Shown here in pieces: positions 1 to 13,700 of a stretch of DNA of 64,000 bases. The notes under the pieces are model-generated. The model saw only the letters and a list, made by a program, of their open reading frames with translations. It was not told where the DNA came from and did no database searches. Both the position numbers and the translations under genes were made by a program. Source of the DNA: Quercus robur (lineage: Eukaryota > Streptophyta > Magnoliopsida > Fagales > Fagaceae); assembly GCF_932294415.1 (NCBI RefSeq), contig NC_065543.1:44290277-44354276 (forward strand), written 5' to 3'. Position 1 is the first letter of the stretch, and each line of letters opens with the position of its first letter.

Positions 1-2857
1 ATCTGACAAAGAATCACTCACCTTTTCTTTAGCATCAGGAATGGCATCTGCATTCACCCCATCAACTGCCTTTTTCTCCTCAAGATGTTTGCCTCCTTCA
101 ATATCCATGGTTTTCTCTACTGTGACTGCGGGAGAAGCCACTGAAGCAGGTACTGTCATTTCAGTAGATTTTCCATTGCTTTCTTTGCATGGGATTGCAG
201 TTTGCTGCAAATCCTTACTTGAAGAATGAAAACTTCCACTGTGCCCTTCTACAACTTTCTCTTCAGACATCAAAGAGGCTGAATTACCTTCTCCATTTTT
301 AGGACCAACATTACTGGAAATTAAACCCTGCTTCTCATGCTCAACATCAGCACCATCATTACACTGGCTACGGTTTTGAGCAAGGTCATCTGCAGGAGAT
401 GATTTGACTTTGGAATCACTGCCTGAGCAGGAGTGTTCAACTGCAAGTGTGTTTCTTTGCGGAGAATCAGCAGGTGAAACCACATCAGACTTGGACATCT
501 CTCCAGCAGCCACACTAGCAAGCAGGTTCATTCCACCATCATCTCCAATGGAAATAGATGCATTAGCTTCTGAGTACTTGACACAACTTTCAATCAAAGC
601 ATTTATAGAGCGTAAAGAACCCTCCTCTGAATTCCCTAATTTATGTTCATTCCCCGATGATGTGGAAGCAGCTTTAGCTTCTGCCCACTTTTTACTGTCA
701 TCACCACTCCTACAGCGCTCTTCATCTGTAATGGCAGGAGGTGATCCATCACCCTCATCAGAACCGGTCAGTACATCTTTGAAATCATTACTTTGCCATG
801 ATTCAGTTTTCAAATCTGAAGTAATATTAGCTCGATAAGCATCACTCTTTTCTTTCAAGCTACGATCAAACTGATCATGCTTCTCTGAAAGCACAGGAGA
901 AGAAGCTCTGCTATGCAAAAGTGAAGGATCTTCAAAAGATGCTCCACTGGCACTTTGTGCAGGACTGCGAACTCGATTTGGAATCTTAACAATCAATTTA
1001 TGACCGTTACCCTCATTGACAGGCCCATCAAGTGCCTTTTCACATGGCAATCCAGATTGTAATTGTTTTTCTGACGCCAGATGTTTTTGCGTGGAACTCC
1101 TGCTTGAACAACTTTCCCTTTGAACTCCAGATAAAGCAGAGCCAGGGAGGCCATTTATTGACTTCCGATGCCGTGAAGAACCACCTGAGGTCTTATTTCC
1201 ACTCATTGAACCAGCAGTAGGGCTCCTTGCATCCTCCTTCCCGGAAAGTCCAGTTTTAGTATGGTCACTAGAGCAAGATTGACTATTGTGAGACTGACTA
1301 GAACTGCTGCTTTTCTCATCCTTCACTGTTGCCTGAGGGGGATCAGAGGTGAAACCAACAGCATTTCGACCCTGACCATCTTTTAGGTTAGTACTTGCAG
1401 GCGCAGTTGATGGCACTGTTTTCATAGACCCTGGAGATGCAGACGCAGACCGAGAAGTGCTCTCACCCTGGACAACTTTCACTGGGGCAGTTTTGGATGC
1501 AGAGAGCTGTGCAGGGCTCTTCACAGCAACATCAGAGGATGCACCTGATTGTCGATTCCCACCAGGGGAAACTTCAGGAAGGCGTGATCTTGCAGTCCAG
1601 GTGACACCCTGATTTGAACCCGACTTTGCATCATTGATGTTCATTTCAGCCTCAACACGTTTCTTCCATGTGTCAACTAAACTCCTAGCTTTCTTCTGGA
1701 TTTCCAGGTTCTTATGCGTACGCAAATGATTCACAGACTTACCAATGTTGCACATTTGTAGGGCTTGAAGGTTTACAGGCAGCTTATCAAGTGCACGAAG
1801 TAAAACCAAGAGAAAATCCTCAACAGATTTATCACCATCCTTGAGGCCACTAGCATCACCAATCTTCCCTTTATGGACTTCCTGGAGCCATTCATCAAAT
1901 ACAGGCAGACCCCTGAGTTGCACAAACCGATTAAGCCAATCCATCTTTTCTGTGGCTGCAATAACACCAGCAAGCATTGACCGCCCGGCTAAATCTACTT
2001 TCTTCTCATTTCTGTCTAGCAGCATCAGCTGCAACAATCTCTCCACCCCTTCAGAGTCTATAAGGCCTCCTTTCTCTGTAATTTTGGCAGTCTCAGATTT
2101 TAAATTACCATCCAGTCTACTGTGTCCAGAATCCACATCATCTGTTTTTGTAGTACGCTCTCGTTTGACAGGCTCAGTGCTCTGATCTCCCCGCTCCCTT
2201 TTCTTTCCCTTAACTTGGGAAGGAATGGAAGAAGCACTATTCTGAACACTATCCGAACCTGCTTTTAGCTGCGATGTTGATGTCGGACCACTCATTGGCT
2301 TTGGAGATCGCCCGCCTGGCTGCAATGTTGCATGCATTTCAATTCGTGTGTTTTCTAACAGCTGATCTACTTCTTCCTGACGTTCCTGAGAGAGAAAAGA
2401 CATTAAGGACCTAAAGATTCAGCATGTGAGAGCAAAATGAAAGATGACCAAGAGAATTTATATAAAAAAGAGAACTCACATTAATATAATCTTGATCAGT
2501 TAGCCACCATAAACACTTGTTTGTAATGTCATAAACCTGCCGACAAACGAATGACGAAATCCCTGATGGAAGCTCAACACCTTTAGGAAGGAAGGCAACT
2601 TTACATGGATGAAGTAACGATGCAGCAGGAATCTCATCCTTATGAAAGGAATAGAAGATTTCGTTTGGCGCAGCTTCCAATAGGACGCCTTTGCCAAGCT
2701 TTACTTCAGCAGGTCGATATAGCCAGTTAACACCTAACTTTAACTTATCCTCTTTACTCGTAGTCAAACAACGGATTATACCAATGAAAGGTGGGGAATC
2801 CTGAGGCGGTTTAAAAAGAGCACAGTCACCAACACTGATCTTGCGTCCATCCTGTAA

Positions 2858-2895
<38 letters not shown>

Positions 2896-4518
2896 AGTTA
2901 ATAGAAAGAAGAACCAAAAACCAAAGAGAGGGGAAAAAACAGGATTCTTCCTATTTTATCATAGAGAAAATAACATATAAAATAGATGGCAGAAATTATT
3001 AACAAGACAATAAAAAGTAGTATCAATGATTAGTCACTCCCAAATAAACAACTGAAGGTTTTAGAAATGTATTTTCACTCTCATATCATAATTGGGAATC
3101 CACAAGGTCAAGAGAGAAATAAGCACCAAATACACATCACTGATTACATTGATTAGCAAGCCAAAGATTAGATTATGCAACTTCATTATTAGAAGAATAA
3201 AGATAGTATTCAAATCCATCCGCTACAGTAAGCAATTTTTCAGAATTTTCAAAGTATAAAAGTAAAAAGTAGGGAGTCAATTCAAGATAATCTCTATATT
3301 GCCAGACTAGTAAAAAAAATTAAATGTCTCATGTACTCTGACTGCTATCTCTTTTGAACAGAGTAATATAATTTATTAAAATATGCCAAGAAAGCGCGAG
3401 ACAAGTAGAAGCACATGAGAAAAAACCACCTAAGCACTAAAATTTTAAAATGTTAAGGGCCAGTAAATTTAATAGTCATTCTAACAAGGACTACAATGCA
3501 AAATAAAAATTAATATTTTTTTTTTTGTTTTAAGGGCCAACGAGGAGAACTCTTCAAATACGCAACTAATCCCAAGCATGTCTATAACAATAGCAGGCAT
3601 TTGTTTAATTGATAATTACACATGCACCTGGTGGAGCCTGAACCCACAGGCTCAGCCTCCACCTTGCTCTTACAAGGGGAGGAGGTGCCATTTGAGCAAG
3701 ACCTTATCGGCTACAATTACTTGGCAATTACTAGGATAAATCCCACCAATTTACCATCAAAGAGGTAACTAATAGGATTCGAGCTTGGCTCATGCTTCTT
3801 GAGGTGCCTTAACTCCAAGATTTGGGGCAAGGTTCCTAGCCCCTAGGCATTTCTACCTCTACTTAAATACCATCACATGAATCCTATTCCTAGCACCAAT
3901 ATTTATGAAACTACAAACTGAATCCCCCCATCCCTTTCCCTTTTCAAATTCCTATTTACAGGTCAATTGGGAACATTCATTGAAATTTTTTTAGCTCATA
4001 TATATAATTAAATACACCGAAATAAACCTCCTCTTTCATACTTCATCGGAAGAAGAAGGGCCCATTTTCAGCAATTCAAATAATTGAAACAAAATTTCAT
4101 TAATTTCCTATAATTCACACCCAAAAAAAAAAAAACCCCCAAAATCAAAACATTCATTTTCTCAGAAAATCAGGTTCATTTCCTACTTTCTAAACCAATC
4201 AAACCCAGAAACCCCCATCAATTCACAACCCCATCATTTATTCCAAAACCCACAAAAAAATCAAACCCAACAAATAGAATCAAACAAAACCAAACCAAAT
4301 TAAATCAAATCAAATAATATAATTAAGACAAAATAAAATAAACAGACCTTGAAGAATGAATTAGGCTGAGAAACAAAAGAAGAAGAAGAAGCATCAGCTG
4401 GGATCAAATTCGCTGGACGCGTGGGGACACAAGTCCACATGTGCCGAGTCGTCGATTTCCTCTCCTCACCATCACCACCGCCACCACCACTACTCCCATC
4501 ATGCACCTTCTGCAGCAT
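1..4518 (-). CDS. SUO: SUO-like BAH/TFIIS-N protein, copy A (3' part beyond left edge)
   Basis: This is the N-terminal half of a nuclear/P-body type BAH plus TFIIS-N protein like Arabidopsis SUO, which is known for miRNA-guided translational repression. Exons read on the minus strand are 4518-4348 (57 codons, start MLQKVHDG), 2851-2480 (124 codons, the BAH domain, from DGRKISVGDC to DQDYIN) and 2385 to beyond position 1. All junctions are GT-AG and in phase 0. I read the third exon by eye and found it open to the window edge. The LW/TFIIS-N domain is visible (LPVFDEWLQEVHKGK, NIGKSVNHLRTHKN), followed by a long Ser/Asp-rich region. Exon 2 differs from copy B at 8 of 124 residues, while exon 1 is much more divergent, with a Gly run replacing part of it. 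A 32-base A run (T on the coding strand) lies about 10 bases before the exon 2 acceptor. The GW-rich C-terminus would be outside the window, so I cannot say whether the whole gene is intact. Confidence 0.9.
3513..3717 (-). mobile_element. tRNA-derived SINE in intron 1 of SUO copy A
   Basis: Read on the minus strand, the segment has an A-box-like TTGCTCAAATGG, then a B-box-like GGTTCAGGCTCC, and ends at an A-rich tail (T run at 3521-3531). It is clearly similar to the element at 24086-24263: GATCTAGCTCAAATGAC, then ACACCTATTCTCCTTGTAAG there, against CTTGCTCAAATGGCACCTCC here. The two are one family in opposite orientations. No clean target duplication was found here. Confidence 0.6.
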
Positions 4519-5140
4519 AGCCCTCTTGCATTTTCCCCAATCCTTCGTCCTTCAATCCCTAAATTTTTTTCTTTTTCACTTTCCACGAAAACCATCAATT
4601 CCCCCAAACACCCTCTCCACTTTCTTTTCTACACCACCAAAATCCCCCCCAAATGATTTTCTCACAATTCCGCAAAAAAACCCTAGATCGATCCGAAACC
4701 CTAGCTAGCTCCCACCATATCTTACGCCAACAAACAAACTACCAAACAAACTTAATTCAATAATAAATATAATAATAATACAATCCCTAATTTGCTTCTT
4801 TTTTTTTTTTTTTTCAAAAAAAAAAAAACTTCGACTCCGATTTTCTGTGCCCGATTAATCGGCCTAATTGGAGCTCAGATCCGCCGAACGAGAAAGAGAA
4901 ATTTTCGGTCTCTAGAGAGAGAAAGTTAGAGAGAGAAAGAGTGAGAAAAGAAGTGCGAGAATCTAGAGAGAGAGGGGTAGACGGGAAAAGGAAAGGTGTA
5001 GTTTAGACTTGGCAACGGGGCTGTCTTGTGTTGGGTTTGGTTTGGGTTAAAGTCTGTTACGGATTCGGGTTTGATTTTTCGGAATCGGGTCTTCTTCTTT
5101 TCTTTTTTTTTGGGTTTTTCAAAGCAATGCAATATATATT
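4519..5140 (-). promoter_or_regulatory. 5' leader and promoter region of SUO copy A
   Basis: The stretch upstream of exon 1 holds telo-box-like AAACCCTA words at about 4674-4704 (TAGGGTTT on the coding strand), a T/A homopolymer block near 4800-4828, and a GA-rich tract at about 4905-4975. The same order (ATG, telo-box with CCCTAGATCGATCC, then a GA tract) occurs upstream of copy B. It is therefore conserved flank copied with the gene. No TATA box is obvious. Confidence 0.5.
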
Positions 5141-7721
5141 GTGTTGTTTGTTAGGTGAGGTCAACTGATAATGACCCTTCATTTTGTTTTCTTTTTTTAT
5201 GCCCTACCCTTTTTTTATGAGTTTTATCCCCTTATTCCCCACACATTTACTATCATATTCTATTCTTAGTTGTGTTTGCCAGTCCCTTTTCTTGGGCCTG
5301 TTGAATTTGCTAAAATGCTTGATTTTATCCTCTAAATCAATTCTTTCTTTCTTTTTTTTTTAGGAAAAAAAAAAAATCACTGATGGTAATGTTTACAAAT
5401 CACTTTTATTATTTGTGGCTATTTTCTTTTTATTTCCCATTTGTTTATATATAATTGTCTTTATAATGATTATTTGAACACCAATTGTTGTTTATTTTGC
5501 CATAGTAATAAGAATTGAACAACAAACGAAAAATTCCTCTTTTTCTGAATAGCTTCATTGCTTAATTGATTATAGTCTCAATACAGCAAAAGGTTTTGAA
5601 TTTTTGCTGTAAAAGCAGGGAAAAAAATGCCTCTAATCCTTGTAGGTTTCTGTAGGTTAATTTTAAGAGCAATGTATGAGTTATAAATTTTCATTATCTT
5701 TTACACAACTTTTTAAGACGATAAGCTTAATGACATCTAATATTAGGAGGGAGTCCTGAAATTTCTGTAGAAAGTGGAGACCATAATTGGGTTGGGCAGA
5801 ATTGTCCCCATACTATCTTAGTAGACCAATGCCATCATCTATAGCTAAAGCGAGCCATTTAATTCAATGCCTTCTCAACCACAAACTGCTCAATATAAAT
5901 TATCCTTGGTACGCAAGTTATTTGCCTAATCAATTAAGTTCTTATCTTAAGCCACAGACAAATATAGTACAAAGTGGTGGTACTGGAAGCTATAATGAAT
6001 TTTGAGTTGGCTATCTATCTTATTTAATTTATGCCAAAAGTTATCCTCATAAACGCACATGCATTAACAAAGCGCTGAAACAGGGAGAGTTCCTTATAAT
6101 CATGGTACAAATTTGCTCTGTTTAACCAATTGTCCATGCCTGATGCCCCCACCTCTAAAAGGGGCTAGGAATGGTGAAATTGCTGGTTTTTCAATTGCAT
6201 CGAGACTTCGAAAAAATAAATAAATCTTTATGCTCCATGTCACAGTGTTTCCATCATCTTATTATAATCCATGTTATAACTTCTATTTCAGGAAGACATT
6301 CAAACTCTTCCCACAGCCATTTGCACCCATCAACAATTAGTATACAGCAACTTGGGTAAATAAACAAAAATACAACATCCAACCTAAATAAAAAATTAAA
6401 AAGAATGTTTACAGTACCAAATAATTCGAACAATACAAAGCTAAGGCCTCTCCTGAAGAGTTGTCAATGATTGCATAAAATCATACAGATGATGCACAAT
6501 TTCATTCATTGAACATCAAGACTTTTTAGCACAATAACTGACCATGCATATGTAAACACACACTTCAGAAGAATGATTCCTCAAAAAATGAAAAATGGTT
6601 AACCAAACAGCTCCTAGATGTGGCTTGTGGGAAAACACCATGTAATAAAAATATTGATCTTGATGAGTAGGAACATTGGAACAAAGTCTGGACAGAAAAC
6701 CAAACTGGATCGAAGACTAATATTAGTGTTAATAAATAAAATAAAATGAAATTAGAATACAGCATCAAGCATAGCAACTAAACCATGACAAAACAAGAGT
6801 TCAGTTGCCAAAATTTGATGAGCAGTCAGCTTTATATATATATATGTGATTAGAAGGTAGAAGGGGAAAGGCAAAGAAAGATAAATTAACAACAAATCAC
6901 ATACAAAAGGTGTTGGCTTATAAGCAGTTTAGTAACCCAACCTCCATAAAAGGAAGTGTTGGAAAAGGAAGGGATGGCTTTGGGTCCAATGTCATATATA
7001 GTTGTTGCACTGAATACCAGTAAAGGAACCAATTTTGAAATGTCTGGGCAACACAGACTGCATGCTTTCCAACAGTTAAAATATCTACAAAGGGGAAACT
7101 GATCTGCAGCCACCCAGAACAAATTCAAGGAACAAATAGCTTGTAGACCCCGGACAGATTACATTTTGATACAGCGAAGGGATGGGGGTCGGAGACTATG
7201 AACAACATCAGATAACTCACTTACCACCCATCCTCCGAAAGCACACAAGTTAGATGACAACCTCTGGGATTAGCCAACACCCATCCTCAAAGCACTGAAG
7301 AGAAGAAATTAAATAATAATTAATATAAAAAGTTAAGAATGGCAGCTCTAATGTAGAAATAATAATAATAATAAATGAAGATAAATGCATAAATACTATG
7401 GAAAAGACAGTAACCACAATGAATTCAGAGAAAAAGATAAATACATTATTAAAATAATAATAAAAAGTCGAAACTCCCTCTATTTAGCTACAGAGGAATG
7501 AAAAAGAGATGCATACATGGACAAACACTGAGAAATTATCTTATGTCATTTACAAACTATTCATTACCAAAACCTTTTTCTAGTTTTCCTATGTAATATC
7601 CAAAAAATCTTAAAGAAACCTTTATCACTCTCCTAGGTGACTAGACTCACATGTGCTATATATACAGAAACGAAAACTTACGAGCTTTTCATGGGTCACC
7701 AGATTGTGCCATTACTCATTC
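5141..7721. other. Spacer between SUO copies; proximal part likely 3' UTR of copy B
   Basis: No coding region is recognised. The part adjoining the copy B stop (about 7100-7721) is plausibly its 3' UTR. The remainder is AT-rich single-copy-looking DNA with a short TA run near 6834-6845 and AAT runs near 7360. Short open frames here show no family resemblance. Confidence 0.4.
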
Positions 7722-10700
7722 CTACTGCCACGAGGGCTGCTTGTATCCATCCCAACCTCCCTCAGGCTCCTTTCTCTTCAAAAGACCACCTGCAACCTGG
7801 TACATCCTTGCTTGGTCATCTGCTATGGACTGTGAACTGGAAACAGACAGTTGCCTTGGTGGAAGACAAGTCTCATCTCTTGCTTCCAAGTCTAATCCTC
7901 CAGGCCCGGCATTAAGGTCTAAACCCTGTCTTCCCCATTTCCTACTGCTCTCAGCGCTACTGTTGTTTGCATCAGGGAAGCTAACAACATAAGGCTTAGG
8001 AAAATGAGAAGAAACGGTACCAGCAGGTCCTAAAAACTGGGGACGGACTGCAGGGAAGCAAACCTTCCCACCAGATGATGAATCCATGTATGTTGTTGAA
8101 CCACCAGGAAATGCGGCTGATGACAGTGGAAAGGGGGTTCCAAAAGGGAAGACAGGGTATGGAAAAGTGCTGGAGGAAAAGGGCACTGCTGGAGAAGATG
8201 ACAGCACTTGCCCCCTGAAGACATCAGGACTAAATGGACTGCCGCCACCAGTGGTACCCAACATCCTTGGCGGCGCACCACTTGCAACAATTGGGAAAGA
8301 CTGATCCCCTCTATCTGGCATAATAGGCACAGCAGGATAATTGCTTCCTGAAGTAAACCATGGTGAAAAGTTCCCAATTTCTGTATTGTTCATTCTAAGG
8401 CCAGAAACGGATGGTTGGGATGAAAAACCACTCCTGGAATGCAGGCTGAAAGGTGATGGTTCAGCACACACCTCATCAACTAAAGGCCCATTGTTCAAAT
8501 CAAAGTCCCTGCGGCCACTCACTGCACCATTAAGAGCACCACCCGATTGTGACTTAACTTGCGCAAGTGGAATATCCATTCTACGACCGTTGCTGATTGA
8601 GAAATTGCCCATATCAGAAGCATCATCAACTCGGTTCAAATCAAGATCAAGTCCCCCAGAGCCACGAACAGGTTCAGAACATATCATTCCATCACGTGCC
8701 ACGTCATGATTATTTGTTGGGACAGATGAAGAACCTGGCTCCTGAGCAGAAATCCGTGAAGCCAAATCCTCAAGGGCTCTTTCGTCAGGTATATTCAAAT
8801 CAATATCCAACGCAGGGCGACTCTGCTTGCCAGCTGCAGCATCAGGAAGAGGGGCGTTTGCAGTGCCCTGTGGCATTTCTGGAGCTTTCCTGGGTTCAGC
8901 TGGCCGAAAGGCACTAGTGGCTGCTGATCCCTTCCAACCAAGTTCCCCTTTACTCTTCAGCAGGTCATCTGGTGGAACAAACGGGCCCTTTGCAGCAGCA
9001 GCAACAGTAATTGAAGCAGGAAGGCCACTAGACACGGAAGAAACAAGAAAAGGTAATGGACTAACCAATCGAACAGTGGATGAACATGCTGGTGCCGGCA
9101 AGCTATTCGGTTCCCCAAATTTTCCCTCATCCACAGTAAAGCCTTCATTCAAATCAAATTCCACTTTTGCATCCATATCTGATGCCCTGGCAGCAGGCAT
9201 AGAAGTTGCATCTGCATTGGTTGATTTACTTTCCTCTGTGTCAACTGCTTCTGTGCCAGTCCTCTTAGGTCCCCTAGTCATTTCAGGCTGTTCTGTTTCT
9301 TGTGCAGTTAATGCAGGTGAAATCGTGTGAGGAGCTGGTCTAACCTGTTGATCATGACCTGCTTTGCTTTCCGAATTCTCCTCCACGTACTCACCATCAT
9401 GATCAGTGACAGTGGAAGCTAAACCAACTGAAGTTCGATTCTCAGAAGTTGTAGGGTCATTACTTTCCTGCTCATTTCTTTGTTTTTCAGCCTGATTTAC
9501 ATGATTCCTGGCATCTGCTTCATCAATCTTTTCAGCCTTCAGATCTTTTACTTTCTCTGAAGCAATATCTTTCCCACCACCAGAAGGCACCACAACTTCC
9601 TCTTTGGTTCCTTTCACATCTTCCATATGCATCATGGATAAAGGTGGCTTCAGCTCTGTCTGGTTACCACCATCCAGACCTTCAGCTGCTTCCATCTGGA
9701 ACTCTAGAGCAGAAACTACATTGAACTTATCTTCATTCAACAAAGAGCAACTTGTCTTTTCATTTACATCTGGAATGGCATCTGCATTCACCTCACCAAC
9801 TGCCTTTTTCTCCTGAAGTGATTTGACTCCGTCAATATCCATAGTTTTCTCTACAGTGCTCACAGGTGAGGAAGTCATTGAAGCAGCTACTGTTATTTCA
9901 GTAGATTTACCATCACCTTCTACACATGGGTCTACAGTTTGCTGAAAATCCATACAAGAACTACTTAAATGACCATGGTTCTCTCCTGCAGGTTTCTCCC
10001 CAGACAAAGAACAAATAGATGTGCTTTCAACAGTTTTTGTCCCAATATTACAGGAAACAACACCCTGCTTCTCAGGCTCATCACCAGCACCATCATTAGA
10101 CTGGCCTTGGTCTTGAGCAAGGTCGTCTACTGGAGATGATTTAACTTTGGGATCACTACCTGTGCAGGAATGCTCAACTGCAGGGGTGTTCCTTTGCGGA
10201 GAATCAGTAGGTGAAACCAAATCAGACTTCGACATCTCTCCAGCAGCCACACTAGCAAGGAGATTCATCCCAACATCATCCACAATGGATATAGATGCAT
10301 TTCTTTCAGAGTACTTAACACAACTATCAATTAAAGCATTTATGGAGCGCAAAGAAGCCTCCTGCAAATTCCCTGATTTTTGTTCATTCCCTGATGATGA
10401 GGAAGTAGCTTTAGCTTCTGCCAATTTTTTGCTGTCATCTCCAGTCCTGCAGCGCTCTTCATCAGTAACAGCTGCAGGGGATCCATCACCCTCATCAGAC
10501 CCAGTCAGTACATCCTTCAAATCATTACTTTGCCAGGATTCAGTATTCACATCCGAAGTAATATTAGCTCGACAAGTATCGCTCTTTTCTTTCAGGGTAC
10601 GATCAAACTGATCATGCTTCTCTGAAAGCACAGGAGAAGAAGCTCTGCTATTCATGATTGAAGGATCTTCAATTGATCCTCCACTGGCACTTTGTGCAGG

Positions 10701-13700
10701 ACTGCGACTTCGATTTGAAATCTTAACAATCAATTTTTGACTGTTACCCTCAATTGAGGGGCTTTCAAGTGTCTTTTCCAATGACAATCCAGACTGTGAT
10801 AATTTTTCTGAAGCCGGATTTTTGAGCAAGGAACTTTTGATTGAATTTATTTCCCTTTGCGCTCCAGATACAGCTGAACCAGGGAAGCCATTGATTGATT
10901 TTCGATGCCGTGAGTTCTTATTTCCACTCATTGAACCAGCAGTAGAGCTCCTTGCGTCCTCCTTCACTGAATGTCCCCCTGTTTTAGCATGGTCACTAGA
11001 ACATGATTGACTGTTGTTGTGCGACTGACTAGAACTGCTGCTTTTCTCATCCCTTGCTGTTGTCAGAGGGAGATCGGCAGCATTACCAACAGCATTTCGA
11101 GCCTGGCTGTCTCTTAAGTTAGTATTCACTGGTGCAGGTGATGGAACTGATTTTATGGACCCAGGAGATGCAGATGCAGACCTGGTGATACTCTCCCCCT
11201 GGACAATCTTCACAGAAGTAGTTTTGGATGCAGAAAGCTGTGTAACTGAGCTCTTCATTGCAACATCAGACGACATACCTGAGTGTCTATTCCCACCATG
11301 GGAAACTTCAGGAAGGCGTGATCTTGCAGACCAGGGGACAGACTGATTTGAGCCAGACTTCGCATCATTGATGTTCATTTCAGCCTCAACACGTTTCTTC
11401 CATAGGTCAACTAAACCTCTTGCTTTCTTCTGGATTTCCAAGTTCTTATGAGTGCGCAAATGATTCACAGACTTCCCAATGTTGCACATTTGTAAGGCAT
11501 GTAAATTTACAGGCAGCCTATCAAGAGCACGAAGTAAAACCAAGAGAAATTCCTCAACAGTTTTATCACCATCCTTGGGGCCACTACCATCACCAATCTT
11601 CCCTTTATGGACTTCCTGGAGCCATTCATCAAATACAGGCAGACCCCTGAGTTGCACAAACCGAGTAAGGCAATCAAAATCATCCGTGGCAGCTATAACA
11701 CCAGCAAGCATAGACCGCCCAGACAAATCTATTTTTTTATCATTTCTTTCAGGCAGCATGAGCTGCACCAATCTCTCAACACCATCAGAGTCTATTAGCC
11801 CTCCTCTTTCTGTAATTTTTGAAACCTCAGATTTTAAATTGCTTTCCAGTCTAGTATGATTGGAATCCCCATCATCAATTTTTGTAGCACGCTCTCGTTT
11901 GATAGGCTCAGAGCCCTGATCTCCCCGCTCCCTTTTCTTTCCTTTAACTTGAGAAGGAAGGGAAGATGCACTATTCTGGAGACTATCTGAACCAGCTTTC
12001 AACTGCGATGTTGATGTTGGACCACTCATTGGCTTTGGAGATCTGCCACCAGGCTGTAAAGTTGCATGCATTTGTTTCTGCGTCTTATATAACAGCTGAT
12101 CTACCTCTTCCTGTCGTTCCTGTAAAAGAAAATTAATGAATTTCCATTGTGCAAGTAAGAATATTCAGAACTACCCTAAAGAAATAACATATGTAAGCAA
12201 GGAGACGTATCTGCAAGAGCGTTAAAAACTCACATTAATATAATCTTGATCAGTTAGCCACCATAAACACTTGTTTGTAATATCATATACCCGCCGACAC
12301 ACAAATGATGAAATCCCTGATGGAAGTTCAACACCTTTAGGAAGGAATGCGACTTTACACGGATGGAGTAACGATTCAGCAGGAATCGCATCCTTATGAA
12401 AGGAATAAAAGATTTCGTTTGGCGCGGCTTCCAACAGGACGCCTTTGCCAAGCTTTACTTCAGCAGGCCGATAAAGCCAACTCACAGCTAACTTTAGCTT
12501 ATTCTCTTTACTCTGAGTCAATGAACGAATTATTCCAATGAAAGGTGGGGAATCCTGAGGTGGTTTGAAAAGAGCACAGTCACCAACACTAATTTTGCGT
12601 CCGTCCTGAGAAGTGGAGGCAAAAAAAGGAATTAAGGCAGTTATAAATTTGAAGGTCTTGAGAAAACCAAACGCACTTCCACAATCGATGTACATTACAA
12701 ACAGAAGGGCAGAAAGAGGACTTTCATTGGCTAGTTGTAGGCATTATAATGCACTCAGTTTGTCTAAGGAATAATTTCAAATAGTAATAAGAAATCTGGC
12801 AGTCAAAAAAGCAATAACACTTAACTCGTGTCAATCAACGGCTAAAGTAGAAGAATTTGAACTTAGGTGACTTTTTAAGGCCTTTTAACTCCATGCCAGA
12901 AAGCCACCAAGTCTAACCCTTAGCAGTATTACTTAATGCCTATACATACCAATACCAGTGCCAATGCCAAGCAACAATACATACTTCTTCTGTTTTGATA
13001 ATTTCTTGATACACGTCATTAAAATAAACTTATTGAAAGTTATTTAACTTGATACTGTGAACATAAACATATTGATTCAACAAGAATCTACTGCTCCTAA
13101 GCAAGCAACAAATGTCTGCTCCTATGCAAGCAACGAATGTCTCAAAAACATAAAAATATATTATAAGTTTTCTCAACTCAATTGACCGACAATGCATGCT
13201 AACCTTGGTGTATTTTCTGTCATCTAGAATCTAAATATTTACTCCATAAACTAATTGCATTTTTATGTTCACTTAAAAGAAGCTGTTCCTGTGAACGTGA
13301 CCACATTATGATGTTGTTAAGCATTAATAATATTTATATCAGGACATGAGCCAAACAGGTAAAATACCAGTCAACATAGTCCAATATCGTGTCATCTGCA
13401 ATGGCCCATCAACCATATAATATCCTGACCATGAATAAACATCCAGAACTGACACCTAAAACATAAGAACAACCAGATTGTAGAAAAATTTTAATTCCAA
13501 ATGTTTACATAATTTCCCATCAAAAGGAGTTCCCTCCCAAGAGAAATTTAAATCTAAAGGTCATTGCAGAGCCGAAATCCTTCCCTGCACTCATTTAAAC
13601 AGTTCAATAGAAAAACTTTATCCCCACATAACACAAAATAGGTAGAAGATTTCAGCGTTTTCAAAACCCATCAACAGTTAGCCAAAATAGTAGCTTTCAA

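Noticed and set aside
8827-9330. 167-codon and several other plus-strand frames across 7637-11859
   Set aside because: All are antisense to the large SUO exon; they have no family resemblance.
12222-12695. Longer minus-strand reading of SUO copy B exon 2 with its own start
   Set aside because: The extra N-terminal part lies upstream of a clear acceptor (CTCAG before GACGG) and does not resemble the family. The true N-terminus is the exon at 14304-14161.
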